DNA of 64,000 nucleotides, from assembly GCA_030490835.1 (NCBI GenBank), contig CM059974.1, forward strand, positions 7,199,501-7,263,500, in the 5' to 3' direction. The notes beneath the pieces are model-generated. The model was not told the DNA's origin and did no database searches. It saw only the letters and a list, made by a program, of their open reading frames with translations. The translations under genes were made by a program, and so were the position numbers. This document shows positions 58,172-64,000 of the stretch, one piece after another (positions within the stretch are counted from its first letter, which is position 1; the number at the start of each line of letters is the position of its first letter). The stretch is from Annona cherimola. Lineage: Eukaryota; Streptophyta; Magnoliopsida; Magnoliales; Annonaceae.

Positions 58172-59375
58172 ATGATGGCTAGAATAACCAAACAGGCTCT
58201 CAGATACGCTGAGGATCTCTCTCTTCCTACTGCAAGTTCTTCTTTTCCCTTTTCTTTTCCTTTTGTCCTTCACTTCCGTTATCTTTTCGATTTCGGTTTC
58301 CTCGTTCCGACGCCAAAAATTTTCTGCAAAGTACATGAATTTATTGATTTGTTATTTCATGAAGTGGGATCGATCGTCGACTGTTTGGATTTGAGAACTG
58401 GCCCTGTTTGGGGAGTTAATCGAGGAATTTTTCCACCGATCGTTGCATACGAACTAGTCTTTTTGGGTCTCAAACCCAAGCAAGACCAGTACCAGCCAGT
58501 CAACCAATCCATAGCCCATTTGTCGAGCCTTGTTAGAGCCACCCACCGCAACACCCATGTATCTATGAGTTCATCGTTTGTATTGCTGCTCATCAAACCA
58601 TCGATTTAGTTGGTAGTAGCCATCAATCCGTTCTGTTTTCCCCGTTTCTGATTGGGATGTTGCGGTGTTGTGTTGTGTTCTAAAACAGGTTCAGGTTGTT
58701 GTGATGAGAGCCAATTTGAGCTGCAAACATTGCCAGCAACGAGCTTCTGACATGGTTTCAAAGATGAATGGTGAGGGTATCATCTCTCCGTTCAATCAAT
58801 CACAGATATAGATAACCTATCTATCTACAAAATGCCAGGTGTTTTCCTCTGCAAAGCAGATATCATATATACTTGAAACTGATACAACCCAATATTGATA
58901 TATCAGAGATGTTCATGTTGGGTGTGTCGAACCTTCTAATTCTAGCATGAAAAGTCAGCATTACACACTTCCTGACAGCCTGAAGCTTTGTTTAGCTGCC
59001 ATTTCAAAATAACCATCCATCTAATTCTTTTTTTCATTGCACACAGCAGACTATAGATGAGATGATAGTCGATTCAAATGAGATGAAGTCATTCGTGTCG
59101 AAATGAAAATTACGGCAATTTTTTTTTTTATAAAAATATATGATTCAAGCATTGTTTTGTAAATTACTGACTGGGCATGCATTTGCTCTCGTCACTTACC
59201 AGCAGGACTGCTCGATTACGTGGTGGACGTCCCTAATAAAGAAGTGGTCATGAGAGGAGTGGTCAACTTGAAGAAAAGGAAATCCTACAGAAAAATCCCG
59301 AGTCAAACGAATAACAGAAAGAAGAAGTTCACATGCTTGTCTGCGTTCCATGGATTTAAATGCTTCGGTTCATAG
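58172..59375 (+). CDS. Heavy-metal-associated (HMA) domain protein, 103 aa
   Basis: Exons 58172-58231, 58689-58770 and 59206-59375 (TAG), 312 nt. Exon 1 (MMARITKQALRYAEDLSLPT) is followed by GCAAGT rather than GTAAGT, so intron 1 (58232-58688) appears to be of the rare GC-AG class. Exon 2 gives VQVVVMRANLSCKHCQQRAS with a Cys-Lys-His-Cys metal loop. Exon 3 gives GLLDYVVDVPNKEVVMRGVV, then a Lys-rich tail ending KCFGS. The terminal Cys-Phe-Gly-Ser has the form of a CaaX box, but Gly at the third place makes prenylation doubtful. Exon sizes 2 and intron phases are identical to the minus-strand HMA gene at 26.6-28.0 kb (82-nt middle exon, phase 0 then phase 1). Probably a small metal-binding or partner-binding protein. 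Confidence 0.82.
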
Positions 59376-61672
59376 CCATATATGTTTTCCCATGTTTTGT
59401 TTTATAGTTCTATTTTGACTAAATAGTATACATTAATTTGGATACTGCAAATGATTCAGGAAATTAAGGAGAGATGAAAAAGAAAGAAAAGATACGTATA
59501 TAAAGGTCTACCCAGCATGGCTGAAATCACACCACAGGGATTGGATTTGGATGAGCGTGATCAAATTCCATGAATGGAACTTTGGGTTGAACCATAATAA
59601 TAATTAGCAAGGAACTAATATGCAAGCGCTATCTTCATTGTGATTTTTTTCAATCATCTAAACGGCAGTGTGGTTGCAATAGCTGTAACAAGCTGTTTTT
59701 CGGTACACCAGAACCTAAGCAAGAAAATGGTGGTTCTCGTATTTTTCTGGAACTCCTACATGGAAATGCAGTTTATCTCATGTAATCAATTACATGGTTG
59801 TAAAGCCCATACGCTTAGCATAAGTGGTGCCTGAGCTAGCTCTCTGCTAGTCATCCCGCTTCCGATCCGAATGGAGGAAGCTTTGTTTCCTATTTTCCAG
59901 AAGTGCTGTCTTCTATAGATTTATAGTTGAGTACACATGCGAAGAGAAAAATTAGAAAAATATACTTAAATGACAAAGCTGTAAGATAAGATATCAATAT
60001 ATATATATATATATAGTAAGTTCCTGTTATATTTACAACATGTGCCCATAATTTTTATTGTATCCACTTCATTTCAAAAATTCATTTTGTACTCGTAACA
60101 TTTCAGCCTACGTTCTTATCATACATACGTAATCAAAATAATAATTAACTACTCATCAAGAAGATTATTTTACCCATCCATAATTTCTTAATTGAGAGAT
60201 TTAACTCTAATATAATTCAATTAATGTCGATAAGACATTAATTTATGACATTAAGTGATTCAAATATTATATTGTGGTCAAGTTGTTTTAGTTAGGATAA
60301 TTTTGAAGGGATAAAATCGTCTTTTCAATAATTTAATTAATTGTTATTTTGACTACACGATTATAATAAAAATTTAGAGTTGAATGTTACAGGTATAAAA
60401 TAAATTTATAAAATGTTATAAATATAAAAAGAATTATGAATAAATATTATAAATATAAGATGAATTTTTGAAGATACACAAACACGCAGTTGAATTTTCT
60501 AACAGCATTGATCTAAGTTATAAATATAAGATTAAGTATATGTAAAATAATAATTAAATAGAAGCTGAAAAGTGGATTTTACATCATGGACCATTCTTAT
60601 TGTTGGGTAAACTTCTCGGGCATACTGATAGATCCTTTACTCGCGATCCAACGGTTGGACTTACCAAATTACCAGAATTTTGGACGACCGAGTCAGGGCG
60701 GGCTCTACCAAGTACCAAATGCAGGGCCGATACCCCTTTTTAATTGAGTAGCATATTTCTAATGTATTGAATACGTACTAAACTTTTCATTTATTAATTT
60801 GAATTTAGAGGATGGGTAATTAAAGGTGATAGATGGCCCCCATTTATCTTCACCTCGCATAATTTTTTCGATGGTCAACGTTTATTTTACAAAATGTATT
60901 CGATGCTCTGCATTTGCTAGTGCAAATTTTGTATCGTAAGTGATCGCTGTGCACGAACGTAAATTGGGCCAAAACAAAGGCTCGAAATCGATATGTAAAT
61001 TGGGTGAAAACAGCTCATGACAAAATGTGTATCTAGGTAGAGGACTAGAAATCACCTGCTCAAATTCTGTGAGAATTGCTTTTATTTCCTTAAAATTGAA
61101 AAATAAAATATAATTAATTTTAAATGTCGTAAATAATAATTTCCCCCAAAATTCTTTTTCTCCCTTATCCTAATACTGAGGTAAGACATTGAAAAAGGCA
61201 AAAACGTCTTATCAATGCAAAAACGTAAAGGGTTTCCCGTCCATTTCTTAACCCTGGCGAATTGTAAAAATGATGTGTTATAATCAGTACTTTAATTAAA
61301 ATTTAAGAAAATAATCTCACTTAAAATTCATATAGGCCGTAAGGAAGGAGAGAATTCAATAAGTGCATGGTTACTTTCAAATTCAACCGTATTAGTAACC
61401 TAAATCTCTGATTACCATGGTTTCTTCGAGCCTGAACTAAGCTAGTGATACATGAAAATACTACATTAAACCTATACATGCATTATTATACAAGGGTCGT
61501 AAGGAATTTTTTTTTTTTACATAGAAATTTTGAAAAGAACATTTGTAAATGAGATCCGTTTCATGCAAATATTTACATTTCTAACAACAGCATCGTGCAT
61601 CATTTTGGCTCAGTCATCCGGTCCCGGCATGTTTTTGGGTTTCGTTCTGGTCTTTGTCACATTAGCCAGTGG
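59376..61672. other. AT-rich spacer between HMA and uL24m genes
   Basis: Probable HMA 3'UTR at the left, then AT-rich DNA with an AT microsatellite at about 59997-60016. No gene supported; frames at 59640 and 61530 lack domains. Confidence 0.45.
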
Positions 61673-61695
61673 TGGGCCTCGAAATGTTTGGGCCC
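61673..61695 (+). promoter_or_regulatory. Paired site II elements before uL24m
   Basis: TGGGCCT (61673-61679) and TGGGCCC (61689-61695), 140-165 bp before the start codon. Paired TGGGCY elements bound by TCP factors are well known in promoters of plant mitochondrial and ribosomal protein genes, which fits the product. Confidence 0.5.
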
Positions 61696-61834
61696 AAAAT
61701 CGTGAACGAGAGGTTTATGCTCGGACGCTGAAAGCTCTTCTTCTCCCCAACCGCAATCGCAGCCGCTAAACCTGGAACTAGAAAGAAGCGGCAAAACCAA
61801 ACCTAAGAGCACAGCGTAGAAGAAGAAGAAGAGA

Positions 61835-63613
61835 ATGGGATGGAAAGCTGCCGAGAAGCTGGTTCGCCATTGGAAGATTCTCAGAGGGGACAATGTACTC
61901 GCTCTCTCTCCAATTTTCCATTCAATTCCTACCATCGATGTTGTTTTCTGAAATCGATCTGGGGAAATTTTGAAAAACAGGTTATGATTATAAGGGGAAA
62001 AGATAAAGGAGAAACGGGCATCATCAAGCGCGTCATTCGCTCTCAGAATCGGGTCATCGTTGAAGGCAAAAACCTGGTCTCTGCCCATACTTCTCTTCTG
62101 AAACGAGTTCTTTGTTTTTTGTTTTTTTTTTAGTTTGAAAAATATTTATATATCGTGAGAAGATTGCTTCTTTAGTTCGCGATAATTTGTTTACAGAGAT
62201 TTTGCAATTGCACGAAAATTCAGATTTTTCCCCCTGTCGGGTGCCCAAAAATGTAAGTTTTATATGGTTTCCTGCATAATTACCGGGCCTTGGAGTGCGA
62301 CGTAAATTAGTCATCTTTATAAGCAATGTGTTCGAATCATCTCCAATATTTTAAGATTAGCCTGGAGGGTTTTCGTGAGATGCAACTTGTTTAGAGCATT
62401 ATGTATTGAGACAGATAAAATGGTACGTAACAATAAACTGGCATTAGATTATGAAGTATTTGTGATATATTAAGTTGAATGGTCAAAGTAGTTTTTATTG
62501 CCTTACAGGAGCTGAGTGAGGTGAGAAAATGAGAAGAAATGGATTATCAAAGCAATCATTCATATTGTAGTCATAGCATCTAACATGGATGGATCGGTGT
62601 CCTGTGGGTGGGGAAGGAGGAACCCGTGCATAGAGCTTCAATTTTTTGAATCATGGCGGTGAGAAGCAATAGCATATTTGGGAGACTGGTAGAGACTTAT
62701 CAGATGACGTTATGCCCTTACTGTTTGCTATAAATTGGCTTTCCTCTTGTAGAAGTCATCTTCTAGGCTAGGCATTGAAAATGTCATCCAGCTTCTGCGA
62801 CCTTTCGAGTTGCAATTCTTTAGGTTGCTGACAATAATGGTGAAGTCTGGGAATGGGATAATCCAAGAGGTAATTGGTGTTTTTGCTCTGCTGAGCTATG
62901 AGGTTTCGAGTGCTTTGCATGAGCTTTTACTCGTTCACATCATCTTCTAAATTGTTTTTTGTCAGAGAGTGTAGATTATGGTGTTTTGGGTGCCATTGCA
63001 AGACCACTCAAATTAGTCCCTCTAGTCATCAGAGCAACTTCGTTGTCTCTGTATTGCAAAGTCCTGTGGTGCATATTTCAGCATCCCCCTAAACAAACCC
63101 TCACCAAGAAAAAAAAAATGAAATAAAGAACAAAAATTAAAGAAAACAATCTTAATTTGCTTGCCTAGTTTTGCTACTTAGATGAGTTGGAAGATCTAAT
63201 ACTAGACTACTTGTTGAGATACAAGATGTAATATAAGTTCACTTTACAGGTGAAGAAGCACATTAAACAAGGACAGGGCCATGAAGGTGGTATATTTTCT
63301 GTTGAAGCCCCACTTCATGTCTCAAATGTTCAAGTTGTAGACCCAGTTACAGGGTATAGTTTTCTTCTTGTCTCTGAGAATGTCCTAGAGAGCAGCTGAA
63401 ATTCCAGCGTTCTTGTTGGAAACACAAGAATTTTCATTTTCGTTTCGCATTTTCACCCAATTTGTTCTTGCTACAGAAAGCCTTGTAAGGTTGGGATCAG
63501 ATACATGGAGGATGGCACGAAAGTGAGAATTTCTCGAGGACTTGGAGCATCAGGATCCATAATCCTCCGTCCTGAGATCTTAAAAATAAGGACAACACCA
63601 AGGCCTACCATAG
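61835..63613 (+). CDS. Mitochondrial-type ribosomal protein uL24 (KOW), 3' end missing
   Basis: Exons 61835-61894, 61981-62076, 63250-63353 and 63477-63613 give 132 residues and a split codon. The protein starts [20 protein letters not shown]. Exon 2 carries the KOW motif ([20 protein letters not shown], residues 21-40), followed by VIVEGKNL and [20 protein letters not shown], the bacterial-type L24 (uL24) core that binds 23S-type rRNA early in large-subunit assembly. The lack of a chloroplast-type leader and similarity to Arabidopsis At5g23535 (recalled) point to the mitochondrial ribosome. The family usually continues after RTTPRPT with a conserved tail (GPKDTP...). That exon is not in the window, so the CDS is partial unless the tiny exon at 63796 is used. 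Confidence 0.88.
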
Positions 63614-63795
63614 GTATGAATTCCCCTTTCAACTTACTCTCAATAAGGATGCATAGCTACTCATGTTTATACCTTCTTTCTTACACTGTTATTTCTTTCT
63701 AAAAATGTTTATGTTTGATTTGCTTGCATGTTTACTTATTTATATGATGTGTGATCAGTGGTTTTGGAACATGACTAAAATATGAATGATGGCAG

Positions 63796-63809
63796 CTGAT
63801 GCTGACTAG
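63796..63809 (+). other. Possible alternative last exon of uL24m
   Basis: After the acceptor GATGGCAG the sequence CTGATGCTGACTAG joins in frame to the G left by exon 4 and would add Ala-Asp-Ala-Asp and a stop. The resulting intron (63614-63795) is 182 bp with GT and AG ends. It would truncate the usual C-terminal tail. It may be a decoy. Confidence 0.3.
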
Positions 63810-64000
63810 AAACTGATGTAGATGTGGTTTTGGGAGAAGTTTCTTTCACCATCTACTGGTCCTTGACAATTACAAGGGAAACTTCATTTGACCATTAGAA
63901 AAGCAGCAACATGCACTAACTTACACAAGGAATGTCAGACTATGGAGTGTCGAGATTTGCTTCATCTACCATAGTTACTGCTTTTATTGATTCTTTATTA

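Noticed and set aside
58094..58609. 171-codon open frame as a larger HMA-gene first exon
   Set aside because: It begins at TTG, not ATG, and runs through the intron. Only the 20 codons from 58172 match the paralogue.

Overview
This is nuclear DNA from a flowering plant. The genes are split by GT-AG introns and sit in AT-rich intergenic DNA full of MITEs, hAT-type elements and a solo LTR. The predicted proteins match families known from Arabidopsis and other angiosperms: STMP1, HMA metal-binding proteins, an At1g22960-type PPR protein, a plant glycerol-3-phosphate transporter and mitochondrial uL24. The species cannot be fixed from the sequence. There is no bacterial, organellar or viral gene block.

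Layout. 0.6-0.8 kb: a 56-codon mitochondrial micropeptide gene (STMP1 type). 3.5-10.2 kb (+): a 15-exon gene for a 448-aa cysteine-rich protein with a DDX59-like HIT finger and a CCHC zinc knuckle. 11.4-15.1 kb (-): a glycerol-3-phosphate transporter/SLC37-like gene with introns in its 5'UTR, convergent with the previous gene. 15-26.5 kb: gene-poor, AT-rich DNA with tandem duplications, a foldback element and MITEs. 26.6-28.0 kb (-): a three-exon HMA gene with a tiny first exon. 31.4-33.9 kb: a 2.5-kb non-autonomous hAT element with an exact 8-bp target duplication. 37.3-41.4 kb (+): a six-exon gene encoding a UIM plus EF-hand protein. 41.9-43.1 kb: a solo LTR with an exact 5-bp target duplication. 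44.5-46.8 kb (+): an intronless 756-aa PPR gene. 49.7-50.6 kb: a hAT-like MITE followed by a Tourist-like MITE. 51.2-51.9 kb (+): an intronless LENG1 homologue. 58.2-59.4 kb (+): a second HMA gene, paralogous to the first, whose first intron looks like GC-AG. 61.8 kb to the end (+): mitochondrial ribosomal protein uL24, with its usual C-terminal exon missing from the window.

The genes do not form a pathway cluster. Three are likely mitochondrial (STMP1, uL24m and probably the PPR protein). Teloboxes or site II elements, common in plant housekeeping and mitochondrial genes, lie before several of them. The most notable non-genic content is the repeat history. At least seven Tourist-like MITE copies are present, five with identical 3-bp target duplications at both ends. 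Two hAT-type insertions are newly delimited here. One MITE end was tandemly duplicated together with its flanking DNA. I found no convincing new multi-gene system. All exon models were read by eye from reading frame, splice consensus and family knowledge, without a database search.
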